A stretch of DNA of 64,000 nucleotides from the NCBI RefSeq assembly GCF_019175385.1, contig NC_083340.1:22146336-22210335 (forward strand), written 5' to 3'. Of this stretch, positions 45,204 to 56,969 are shown piece after piece. A program made the position numbers and the translations under genes. Below the pieces are notes generated by a model. That model was not told where the DNA came from. It saw only the letters and a program-made list of their open reading frames with translations, and made no database searches. Position 1 is the first letter of the stretch. Each line of letters begins with the position of its first letter. Origin of the DNA: Lycium barbarum (lineage: Eukaryota; Streptophyta; Magnoliopsida; Solanales; Solanaceae).

Positions 45204-45525
45204 TTTTATTTTTAAAGAGACATACATTAGGGTTTTGTATGAGAAGTTCACCCTTTTTATTCAATAAAGAACTTTCGAGAAAAATACATATATCCATAAT
45301 AAGGTTTTTAAAAGAGAGACATACATTAGGGTTTTATATGAGAAGTTCACCCTTTTTATTAAATAAAGAAGTTTCGAGAAAAAGACATATATCCATAATA
45401 AGGTTTTTAAAAGAGAGACATACATTAGGGTTTTGTATGAGAAGTTCACCCTTTTTATTCAATAAAGAACTTTCGAGAAAAAGTCATATATCCATAATAA
45501 GGTTTTTAAAAGAGAGACATACCTT
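45204..45525. repeat. 99-bp tandem array
   Basis: GGTTTTTAAAAGAGAGACAT starts at 45303, 45402 and 45501, with an earlier partial unit. The unit length of 99 is a multiple of three, which keeps a spurious plus-strand ORF open (45161-45535). Confidence 0.92.
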
Positions 45526-46309
45526 AATTTGTTAAACAAGGTTTAACAATTCACTTTTCTAATGAAGAACACCCAAACCCTAGCTTGAATCACTTTGGAA
45601 AGAATTATGTTGCAAACCCTAGGTTTTGGTCACAAGAATCATGGGTTTGATGTTAGAATGAATTAGTAATGTTAAGGATGTCCTTACCTTTGATTTGAAG
45701 ACTTGGAGGAATGATTTTCGTCCTTAGGGTTGTTTAGAAAGTGGAGGAATAAACAAAACAAGTGTCTTATTTATATTTTTCTGGTGAAAACGGGCCAAAG
45801 GACGCCTCTGAAGGACGAACCGTCCTTCGTGTTACGGACCGTTCTTTGGACCGTCCCTTAGTGGGAATTTCCAGAGAGTTCTGGAAAATTTTGAGACGTT
45901 ACGGCTCCATGTTACGGCCCGTAACACGTGTTACGGTCCGTAACGTCTCACCGTAACACAGGCCAAATTTCCAGCGAAGACAGGCTTCAGTAAAACGGGC
46001 ATAACTTTTTGTACGCAACTTTTCTTGGGCTGGGCGACCTACCGTTGGAAAGCTATTTCAAAGATATACAACTTTCATCAAGGATGTTTTTCCAAATTCG
46101 CAACACATTTTTATGAAAATCTCCCAGAAGACATACTTACCAAAACCTAGGCGAATTTAAGAGGCCTTAAGAACTTTACTAGTTGGTTTGGCTTCAAAAC
46201 GACCATCTTCCACCCGAATTCATCAAGAATGGTTTCATATAGATATAATATCATCTGAACACTAGAGTTTTACAAATTCACACCTAGTTCAAGTTTACGG
46301 GGTGTTACA

Positions 46310-47830
46310 GATCGACTGTTGGACAATAATCATTCTTCTTACTTTTAGAATTGTAATGAAATTACTTTTTGTAGATGTGCTTAACTTGAATTTATTATTA
46401 ACTGGCATTTTATAATTGTCAAATGTTGTGTGGATACTTACTTAACTTACTAACTTTTCTTCCTTTAATTTATGTTATTATATCTAACGTAATAATAACA
46501 TGCTTCCATACAAACATACTTCAAATGGATTTACAACTGATAATACTTTAATTTTTTCTATGTAATAAGCAAATTTGATTTTTTAGTTGCTAATAGTTCT
46601 TGAAATTTCTCTTTATTGATTACTTATAATAAACTATACATCATACAGAAGTATGCAAATAATATGAATTACTCCAAAAATATGAAGGAATCCAATCAAA
46701 TGAGCAAATGTTTATTTGGTTTTTTCTTATTTCCGTGGAGTTATTTGATTGCAGAAAAGCTTTGGCAAAGATAGTTGGTCCCGACATAATTACAAATAAA
46801 ATTGAGCTTGGTATTATTTTTATATTCAAACAACTTCAAGGGTTTTTTTCGTTTCAAAATCACATGTTCTTTTTGTTAACTATATATTCATGTCTCGTGA
46901 AAGTGTTTGTAGGAGAGACGTATTGACTGCAAGCTTTAACAATGCCATTCATTTGTAGATCATTGTATCCTATTCAAATTGTAAGAGGGCAAGAGATTTC
47001 ATTCCTCCCCAGAATAATAGTTCTTTCCAATAGGGCAAAATGATTAACTCCATTCCTAAATGCTAAATCCTTAAAATGGTGTTTTTAACTCATGTCCCCG
47101 CATTTATCTTGTCTCTGATTCTATCAAAATAATAATATGCATGTTGAAGATGCTTTTTCTAAATTAACGATTGAGCTTTGTTTTAGGAGAGTAAATAACG
47201 GTTATTTAAAGCTATATGCAATCTATTTGTCTTCTTTTTCTTAATACTCTGCGTTGCTTTGCTTTATTTTTCTCTTTTTTTCTCCCTTATTCACATTTTA
47301 TTGTTAGCCAAAGAATCAAATAATGCTAAGATTCAAATAATGACTTGAAGGGTGAAGATTATCTGAAGAAGATTGTGCCTAGCAATTTCCTATCAAGATA
47401 ATCATTAACTTAGTTTTTTGTCAAAATTCGTCCGTATCGTTTATTAACGGGTCTAACTTATTTAAACTTACTATTAATTTTAATATGTGCTAATTTTAGA
47501 AAACTTTACCACCATGAAATTCTTGAAATAAATGAGTATATTGTACCCATATTAAAAATTCTATCTTTTTGTACATATCAATCAATATTGAGAAGATAAT
47601 TATATCAATAAACAAATGTTACGCTTCAAAAAATATGTAAAAGACAAAATTGATCGAACATCAAGAATTTTTAAATCATTAATTATATATTTGCAGGTTT
47701 TAAGATACGTAACAATTTCAAATCATCTAAATTTTGTTGAGATGATCTTAATATCCTTAGTTTTACCGAAATTTACCTTACGCTTATTGAGGTTACTTAT
47801 GATCGCGCGAAGTGCGGATAAATTACCTAG
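46310..47830 (+). mobile_element. Helitron 3' portion
   Basis: The 3' end is GATCGCGCGAAGTGCGGATA, then AATTACCTAG followed by T, an intact CTRR terminus matching the one at 22715-22744. No 5' TC end was found, and the left side meets the inverted LTR, so the element may have been split by it. The 3' end is reliable; the left limit is a guess. Confidence 0.55.
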
Positions 47831-48010
47831 TTCATTTGATAAACTTACACAAAAACAAAGAATCCATTGGAGATTGAGTCACAGGTTATACTTCCTCGTC
47901 GGAGTGGTCATTTGCACTTTTGTTCCTATTTTGTGTTGGTCTTTAATTTCTGCTCCTTAAGGAAAATAACTTTATTGCGCCAACATAAGTTTATATTTTC
48001 ATATCATAAT

Positions 48011-51000
48011 TGTTGACACCTAAGTTTTACCTCATAAGACGCGTATTTTAATTTTTTAAATTCCCGAGTCAAAGACGGAGCAAGGATGCACAAAATTTCA
48101 AAAATCTCGAGGAAATTATAAAATTGACATTTCATTATTATTCTGTAAAAATTGACAATCACAAAAAAATTACGAGTTATTTACTTTCATAAATATAATT
48201 CAAAAAAAGAAAATACGTATCTTGCTCCGTCTAACTCGGGAAAATTGTTAATTAAGACGACGTATGAATTACGGCTCATTTTTTACCGCATTTTTACATT
48301 TTTAAATATTCCCTGGAAACTATATCAATATTAGACTTGTTTTAAAGATAATAATTTAAATTTGCGAGTTTTAAATTTTAATAAGCCTAAATAATTATTT
48401 TCATTTAGTAATATATGTACTTAATCTTCATTATTTTTAAATTGGGAGGGGGGGGGGGGTGGTGGTCATTTAAATATTTTTAAAACTTTGGGGTGGGGGG
48501 TTATTAAAAGGGGAGTGAAAGTTTAATAAAATAAACTTTCACCCCCCATTCCCTCATTTCCCCACCTCGACTCCTTTTCTCCCTTCTCAGGCGATAATGG
48601 TGATTCCCTAGGGTTTCTTTAGCGATCAAAATTTGCGGCGTTTCATGGCTAATTCTCGCCGGATTTTTGAGGGCTTTTACCCTTTGTCTTGTCTTATCAT
48701 CGTTCCCAGGTTTAATTTTATGATTTCGCAATTATTTGGGCTCAAATTAAGTCGTTGATTGGGATGTGTAGACACATGATTTTTGACCCTCTCCGTGTGT
48801 TTCACCTTATAGTTTTTAAGCATTTCTTTTAATTTTAATTTTTGACATGTCGATGTTATTCTATTTAGTAAGCTTATTTGCGAAAATCAAAGTAACAAAA
48901 ATATTTACTATTTTTAGAGTATAAATTTTTGTATTATTTTGTTATTATATTTTTTCGCTATCTAGAAATAGTTGTCAAGTATTTCTCATTTTACAATCAA
49001 ATAAAAGGTAAATGAAAAACACATGACAAAAAGGAGGATATTTTTTTCAAAGAAGAGAATCTTTTCTGTTGAATACATATACACATCATACAAAAAGATA
49101 AAAGAAGGAGAAACAGATTTTGAAAAAGGTGAAGGAACACGTTGAGGGAGAATTTGTTATTGGGGCGGGCCCACTCTTATTTTGGGAGTTTGGTTTTGTT
49201 TTCCAATAATATAGACACCACACCTTACACAAGAACGAGCAGCCAAAACTAATCGACACACTAATCTGAAACACCATATTCAGCTGCATACGTATTCATC
49301 CATTTTTCACGTCTCATCTTCTTCATCAGCACAGCTCAAGCATAAAGCTCACCACCCCTCTATAGTTGATACAACATAGCCACTCCATCTCCACCCAGTA
49401 GCCATCGTAAATCCCTTCTCCAAACAGCCATAAAACTAGACCCATTAGAATCACATCAGCTTAAAAAACCTAAAGCAGCAGCTGAAAAAGAACCATACGA
49501 AACCAGCCCCAAAACCACTTGTTAACCACCACATTAAAATTCCATAAAGCCGCCCAAGATGGATTTGAGCTGAGAATCCTTGGGTCGAGTTTCTTCTGTT
49601 CGGATTTCGTTACTCCGGTTGAGGTCGAGTTCCGGTTGAGGTTTTCCGTCGAGCTCTGGTTATTCAAACTTAACAGATTCAAATTTGTTGAAAAGCTCTT
49701 TAAGGTCCAATTTTCACTTTGCTCTTTAAATTTTATGGCATGATTTTTGTGAATGTATGACTTGGGTAAAAATATGATCTTGATGAGTTTGTCATTGATT
49801 TTCAGTTGGTTATTTACAAATATGTATCTTTCTTTCTCCAGTTGCTACGTTTATTTTGTTACTTAGGTTTCTTGCTAACTGGGCTTGTTAATTAATAATG
49901 TTAAAGTTCTCTAATAAAGTTCATGTTTCCTTAATAATTAGAACTTGAAGATGCAAGCACGTTGATACGTATCGAGGAATTTTAGCTTACTGTTTTCTTA
50001 ACTTAAGTTTTCTATTTGTGTTTCATTCCCCTATTTGACTTAATGAGTATTTTAATGGATTAAATAAGTGTACAAATGCTAGCATCATATTAGTGTGAAT
50101 GGTTTATTACCTGATTTGTTATACTGTAATGGATGTTTGTTTTACTATTTGTTATTGGATAATGCATGAGGACGATGAAAAATGGGCCATGTGGTCTTGG
50201 CATTGAGAAGAGATTAGTTTAGCCATTATTTCTTTAATTAATTAAATGGATCATAAATAGTGTTATATAACGTTTTCTTCTTTTGGGCCGAAATTGATTT
50301 ATGGCCTAGCTAATTATTAATTGTGAGATGAGCAAGATGGGGCGCGAATTATTTTAAACCCCGTTGTCAAGAATAAAAGAAAAGAGCGGAAAACCAATTA
50401 TAAGGGAGTGAGATGGATTGCGAATTTATTCAAAACCCGTTGTCAAAGTGTGAAAAATGACTAAAAAATAATAACCAAATAATTTTTAAAGTCTCGGATT
50501 TTAGAGAAAAATAATTGCTCTTGACGCTAGATGAGCTTTAGGCACGTTTCAAGATGTTTGTTTCGATTAAGAATGCGGTTACACATCTTATTTCGAGACA
50601 TTTTTTAATAACTCGAGGATGTGGTTACGCACCTTGGCCAAACTCGTTTTAATAATTAATTTTGTTTCGAGTAAGAATGTAGTTATGCATCTTATTTTGA
50701 GATGCTTAAAAGATCCGGAATGCGGTTACGCATCCAAGTTAAGACCAATAAAAAGTTCAACAATAAAAGTACGAGCAAATCAAGGCTCAGATTCATAATA
50801 TATCCAAAATTGGTTTAAGCTAAGTATAAGTCAATAAAGCGACCGTGCTAGAACCACGTGACTCGGGGAATGCCTAACACCTTCTCCCCGGTCAACAGAA
50901 TTCCTTACCCGGTCTTCTGTTTTCGCGGACCATAATAAAAGAGTCATTTCCTTTTGATTAGGGATTCGTTAGGTGACTTGGAACACCAAAACTCAATTCC

Positions 51001-51121
51001 AAGTGGCGACTCTGAATAAATAAATAACCCCTTTTCAAAGTGTCACTTCAATTGGAAAAACCCTTTACTAATAAAAACCTTCGTGTGTTTATCGCCCGGG
51101 GACGAAAAAAAGGGTGTGACA
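48011..51121 (+). mobile_element. Solo Ogre/Tat-like LTR
   Basis: It starts TGTTGACACCTAAGTTTTAC and ends GAAAAAAAGGGTGTGACA. Near the start is CGAGTCAAAGACGGAGCAAG; near the end are AAGTGGCGACTCTGAATAAA and GAACCACGTGACTCGGGGAA, all in the style of long Ogre-type LTRs. No primer-binding site follows and no second LTR is present, so it appears solo. The flanks ATAAT and GGATG do not form a target duplication, so one side may be rearranged. Confidence 0.6.
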
Positions 51122-54100
51122 GGATGTTGATGAGGTTCTCTGAGTACGTGGTTGCCATGGGCGGAACCAAGAGTCCCTAGCCAACTTGTGCCCCACGTAC
51201 TAGAAACAGGGGACCTAGGGTAATTTCCCAAAAGACTTTGTACAATTCGGGTACTATTTTAGGATTTGTATCCTATTTGTACAATGTATACGTTGGATGT
51301 ACTATTTTTTTTTTGTCCTATTGGTGACTAAGTGTACTATCCTAGTATTTTAGTGTACTATCCTAGTATTTTGCTGATTCATTTGATTTTTATTTGGATT
51401 TTAGGGTATAAATTTGTTATATTTGGTGATATGTGCTATTTTATGATTGGTAGTAGTACAATCAGTACAACTTGTTGAAGAATTTGCTGAGTTGTTACTG
51501 GAAATTTGAATTTTTTTCGGATTACGTTCAAATGGGAGGGAAATTTGCTGGGGGGATGGGCTTTTTCCCATGGTTTGTTCTAAAACCTATTTGGCTACTC
51601 CTATAACTAGAAAGAGATGGCCATTAGAATGTAGGGTTCCCCTTTTGGCAAAAAATTGAAAATCCTAAGTTGTGAAGAATCAATATATATATCTCTCATT
51701 CCTTATATACTACTAGATATACTACCTATATACAAAAAAAAAAAAAACCTGCTGATATATCACTATTATCAAAATAAGAACAATACTAATATATACTTTA
51801 TATATATACTAGTCAAAATATACTACAATATATTAGAAAAATTCAAAAACAAGGACTGCTTTTAAAGAATCTTAGGTGTTGGTACTGAAGTTGTGATCCA
51901 ATCTCTCCTATTTGATCTTTAGGTTGCCCCATAAAAAGGTATTATCCTATTCTAGTCTTTTTCTTTAATCCTGTTTCAACTTGTTTGGTGTATTGTCTGC
52001 CTATGTTTGATTTCAAAGCTACTTTAAGTTTTCTATTTGCAGATTTTAGTATTTATATATAGTTTTAAGTCTATTTTGATATAAGCCTTGTTTGGTTACT
52101 GTTTCATTAAAACAACAAGGCTGTCATGGCATAATGTTGATATAATAAAGTTCAAAAAAGATTTTTAGTAATTAACTATTGAGTATTAAGGTTTACTGGA
52201 TTAAAATGAGTTAGGTGTTAGCTTTGGGTCTTGTTTACTGTCTCATTTGCTAGTCCTAAGAGGCTGGGATGATATCTTTCTATTTTTTGAGACTGTTGGT
52301 TGCTGTTCTGTAGCTCCTGAATACCCTTAGTCCTGTTATGGTTATTTAGTTCACCTTCTAGTTTGTTGGAAAGTCCCTAAAAAAGTGTAGATCACTTGGT
52401 TTGATTTATAGATGTTTGCCATATGTTTATCATCCAAAAACTGTTTAGAGTTTTAAAGTAAGCCTATGTTCTTGTATTCATTGATTAGTAGTTGAGTTCT
52501 AGTTTAAATGGTATCTTGAAGTGATATAAACATCTCTGAAATGGTTAAGTGACAATCAAATAGGAACTGGCTTAAAAAATGAACTTAAGACTTTATTCTC
52601 TTTTGAAAGAGTGACTGGTTTATGTATACCTATGAGGTTTTGTTTGAATCTTCCTTGTGTGTTAATTTTAAGTGATCTTCTAGGATTATTTAAGTTGAGA
52701 AAATTACTTAAAAACTTCAGAATATGATGCTCATACCTTTATTTGTGTATAATTGAACTTGAAAGACACTTAAACCTCTACTTGCTTGGTATTATGTGTC
52801 CTAGAACTTGTTTTCATTCTTTCGAGATTATTTTCTTTCCAAACCCGTAAAGAATGACTTTCCAACCCCTGATTCTCCTTTACTTGGCTTAAGTGACATG
52901 TTAAGATCATAAGAAAGGGAATTCTTGCTTGTCTTCATGACTGTTTTGCCTTATTTGGTATGCATTTGTCATTCTTAAACTTGGCTAGACATCTGAGAGG
53001 TGGAAATGATCCTGGCTACTTGCTTGAGGAACACTAGAATGGTTAAATGTGGACTAAAGACTCTAAAAATGGAAGAATTTGTATAAGAATAGGAACTGGA
53101 TAAGTCTATGACTTGTCTAGTTGGTCCATCAGAATGACTTGAGTCTCTTTAGGTATTGTGTGTGTATCAATAATTTATTTGAGTCATTGCTGATATATTC
53201 TGTGAGTTTGCTTTGACTATATAAATTCTTAATACCCTTCTTGCTTGCCAAACCATGGTGACACTAATGAAAACTAGAATTTAACCTCAAAATAGGATTC
53301 TGGAAACTGAGCATAGTGATAGTTTCATGACTTTCCTTCATTATTTTCTTATGTTTGATCCTGCAACTTGCATAGGCTATCTTGTTAACTATAATACTCT
53401 TGAGTATATCACTTTGTGACCTAGGACAGTGGCATGAACCTCCTTTGAGACTTGTAATTGTTTCCATGTGAATTTTCCATCACTTGTGATTTGCTTTGAC
53501 CACACTTGACTCGTGTTTATTCCAAAGGATAGTCTTATGTTCCCTCCTATTATTGTGGAGTTGGTGGCTTTCATTTGACTACCTCTTACATCTTAGTTGA
53601 ACTCTATTTTGATCATGTATTTGTGATTGAATCTGTTTGTTCAAATCCTGAAGTAAGGAAGTGAGAATAGCAGCTTAAGTCTCTCTCTTAATGTTCTCTA
53701 TAAGACTGCTTCTATACTGAGGCAATTTTTTGTAATTAGCTGAGCCTTTATGATCTATGAATGAACTTAAACTAGGATGTAGAGACCTAAGGGATTATGG
53801 TAAAGCTGCACACTCTAACAGTGGACATATTGAGTTTACTTTGGGTTTGATGATCATGTTTTGTTATCCCTCTACTGTCTAGATTGTTAAAATATGACCT
53901 AAAACTTGTTTAGTGTCTTCTATAACTTGGTTTAAGACTGGTGTATTTACATTGTGAAGATGATCTTAAGTCATCAGAAATGGATTTGTAGTTTAAAGCT
54001 CTAGAAATTGCTTAAGTATCATCACTATTTTGAAAAGTAGAAACTAAAATGAGTTTTATAATTTGTTAACTTGATTAAGTGGTTCAGTAAATGCTCTAAT

Positions 54101-56969
54101 ATACATATTGAGGATGTTGAAATTAGAAGTTATCAGTATGAAAGTTAATGTGTACATTGAGACCTATTTTTTATAAAAATGGAGTCTACTCAACTTTATC
54201 TGCTTATGTATGCTATTTGAAATTTTTGGGTTTGAGGTAGTAATACATAGTAAAAATGCTCTTTCATTTTGACACTTACTCTAGTTTTGAACCACTTAAG
54301 TCATGTAAGAGTTAAAATGAACCAGTTTATAGAAAATAAGTAACACAGATTAGGTTGAGTATCATAATTGTTGTACATTCTCAGAATTTCCAAAAGATGG
54401 TTTTCTTTCCTATGTGTGATCTGAGTGAACAATCTGTTTTATTTCCCAGATTTAGTCTTTCCTTAAAGCTGCTTAGTTAACCACTTGTTTCAAAAATGAC
54501 TTGTTTTCTTTTCTCTGAATCTGTCTAGTTGGATTGGAAAAAATAAGAATGGTTTCAAAAGGTGTGAAGTTCTATTGAGATCCAGTTCTGTGTCCTTCTA
54601 CCCAAAAATGATTCAAAAAATATAAACTTGTCAAATCCATTTTGGTACAGTCTCCTATGTGTGCTCATCTCCTAGTGTGTTTCTATGACCTAGAATAGGG
54701 ATCATGCACCCTTGAGTTTCTTTCCTTTGAGATTTGCTGAAAACTAGCATTAGTTTCTTGTAAGAATTGTGTGACTATGTGATTTAAAGTGGAAATCTAC
54801 CTTGAAATTCATTAGTTGAACCAAACTGCTTGCTTAAGTGTCATATGGAATCATGATGATCCATTTTAATCTAGTACTTGCCCTTGGATGTTGCTACTCA
54901 TTCCAGTTTGCAGTTTGGCATTTCAATGAACTTGTCCTTAAAATTTGAACCTGTCATTTGCTAAACATGAGTTTTAGGAAAAAGAAAAGGAATTCTGTGC
55001 ATATGAGTTACTTAAACTGTGTATGTATTGGTTGTCATTACTTCTACTTGGATGCCTTTGTCTCATTTGAGTTTGAAAAACCTGCATCATGATCAAAACA
55101 ACTAGGAATGAAGACGGCATTTGAACTAGAAATTTTGAAAAGGGCAAGCTGTGAATTTTGAAGATAGGAAACTGTTTCTTTGTCTTGTTAATTAGCTTGG
55201 CACTGCCTCATTCTACCTAGTGTGATCAACTAGTTTTGAGCCTCTTTGTGATCTTATGCATTTCTTGGACTCCATTTGAACTTGACATGATCATGTTGAA
55301 AGAAAACCTGCAAGAACACAATTATATCTATGTTTCTTTCTTTGTTGTATACTGGTAGGGCATTCATCCTAACTGAGGGTTGCTGTTAATTCTCCTACAT
55401 AATATTGTCCCAAAACTGCCTTAACTGGTAAAATTAACTTACTTGAGTTTACAGTAAGAGGCTGTGCATATGTGAACTTTGAAAACAAGTTGGAATCTCT
55501 AGTTTGAAATTACAAAGGCTTGTGTGCTTGTCATCTCTGAATCTTTCAAATTAGGCCAAGGTAAAACTGAAAATATTGTCTGCAACTGTGCTTATGAAAA
55601 CTGTGTAGTGATCCTTCAAACTGGAATTTTGAAATCCCTATTTGACTAAGAGTTGCTCTCATTTTAGACTAGGTTAATCATGAGCTTCTTGACTTTCAAA
55701 AACTGCTTGATGTATTGAGTTTTGAATGCTGATTTGCTTGGCCTAAACTATAGATGTTTTGCTATTTTGTTAACTGAAATATTGCTTGATTTGCTTGGGT
55801 AAACTTGCTTACCTATTAGTTGGTTGCATTGCCTGGGTTCTAAGTATTTTTTGGGAGCTTGATGTTGTTTATAGGTAGTTTTGATGAGTTATTTTGAAGG
55901 AGAAATACGGGAACATATAGTGTATGTGGAGGGTATACCCCCCTAAGGGGTTTTGCTCTCCATATATAGGTATATCACCTAGTATATCTTGAATATCACT
56001 GTCCTGCACTTAGAAAAAATTCATGCTTGCTTCACAGTTTGGGCCTGGGCATCAGTTCAGCCGAGATTAATTTTAGAATTTGTCCTTTTTGCATAATTGT
56101 CCCTTTCCCTAGATGGTTAGTAAATATAGGCCTGGCCCAATTGTTTTGTAATTTAATTTTTGGCCATGTAATTTAATTTATGTCCTTAAGATTGAGCATT
56201 AATGTATTGTATACCTTTTATTTTGGGAACCTCCCAATCCGCTGGTGGGTCCAATGAGACCCACCAACTCATTTAGATCAAGTCAACCTCAACCATGGAC
56301 GAGTTAAGCATTGGAGCGGACTTGGAGCAGAATAAGCTTAAATTGCATTTTTTTTTCTGTTGGGCTTGGTAGGCCCAACCCCTTCACTTGATATTATCTA
56401 TTTGACATTATATGCTTATTGGAACCCTTTACTAATTGTCACAAAATTAGAGTTGCTAAAAATCATTTTCAAATAACAAGAATTGACTTTTGATAAATAA
56501 TTGGCGTGTAAAAGTGATTCTTGAGACAAAAACGGACTTGTGGGTAAAAATGGACATTTCCTCAAACTTAAAAATATAAATTTTGGACAAAAAGGACTTG
56601 GAAATTTATGGGCATTGAGACAAATTGGGACCTTACCTATGAACAATTTGGACAAATGGACACAAAATGACCTTGGACTGATATTGGACTAAAGGACTAC
56701 AAAAATATATAATATAAAAAACAAGATTAGAATACGGACTATAATAGTATGCCTAAAACTATTTTCCATACTAAAAAAATAATATATTTTTTAAAAACTA
56801 TTTTGGGTGGACTTACGTAGAGTCCTACTTAGGTTAAGAGCCTTCGGGTATTAGCCTAAGTGTTCTAGTCCGACACCCAAACGCTCAATTTTGGGCAGAA
56901 TTTTACCACTTTCGTTTCTTGAAATATGACATATTGTGCATGAATGACTAAACTCTTTCTCTGCGGAAA
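51122..56969. other. Unassigned non-coding region
   Basis: Almost 6 kb without a credible ORF, splice-consistent gene or clear element ends. It is T/G-rich on the plus strand. A 21-bp direct repeat (TAGTGTACTATCCTAGTATT) lies near 51331 and 51352. The segment 56030-56400 (TTTGGGCCTGGGCATCAG, AGGCCTGGCCCAATTG, GGTAGGCCCAACCCC) resembles the GGCCCA-rich part of the Ogre-like LTR at 62400-62580, so part may be an old truncated LTR. It is bounded by the solo LTR and the Tekay LTR. Confidence 0.4.

Larger units (their letters stand above)
44451..46309 (-). mobile_element. Tekay/Del-type LTR fragment, inverted
   Basis: On the minus strand it starts TGTAACACCCCGTAAACTTG (46309 downward), the usual TGTWACACC start of these Ty3/gypsy chromovirus LTRs. 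It contains inverted GTTACGG/CCGTAAC words (45815-45960), a 99-bp tandem array (45204-45525) and a 58-bp array (44525-44757). The inner end (TGACA plus primer site) is absent, so it is truncated or recombined. The left limit is approximate. Confidence 0.6.

Noticed and set aside
45161..45535. 124-codon ORF with repeated MRSSPFLFNKE-like peptide
   Set aside because: The 99-bp tandem array is divisible by three, so the frame stays open by chance. The repeat is non-coding LTR sequence.
47616..47960. 114-codon plus-strand ORF
   Set aside because: It reads through the Helitron 3' hairpin into flanking DNA and has no motif.
51122..51240. GTACGTGG...CCACGTAC inverted pair as a possible RNA gene
   Set aside because: No tRNA, snRNA or miRNA-like fold could be drawn with confidence; arms are only 8 bp and far apart.
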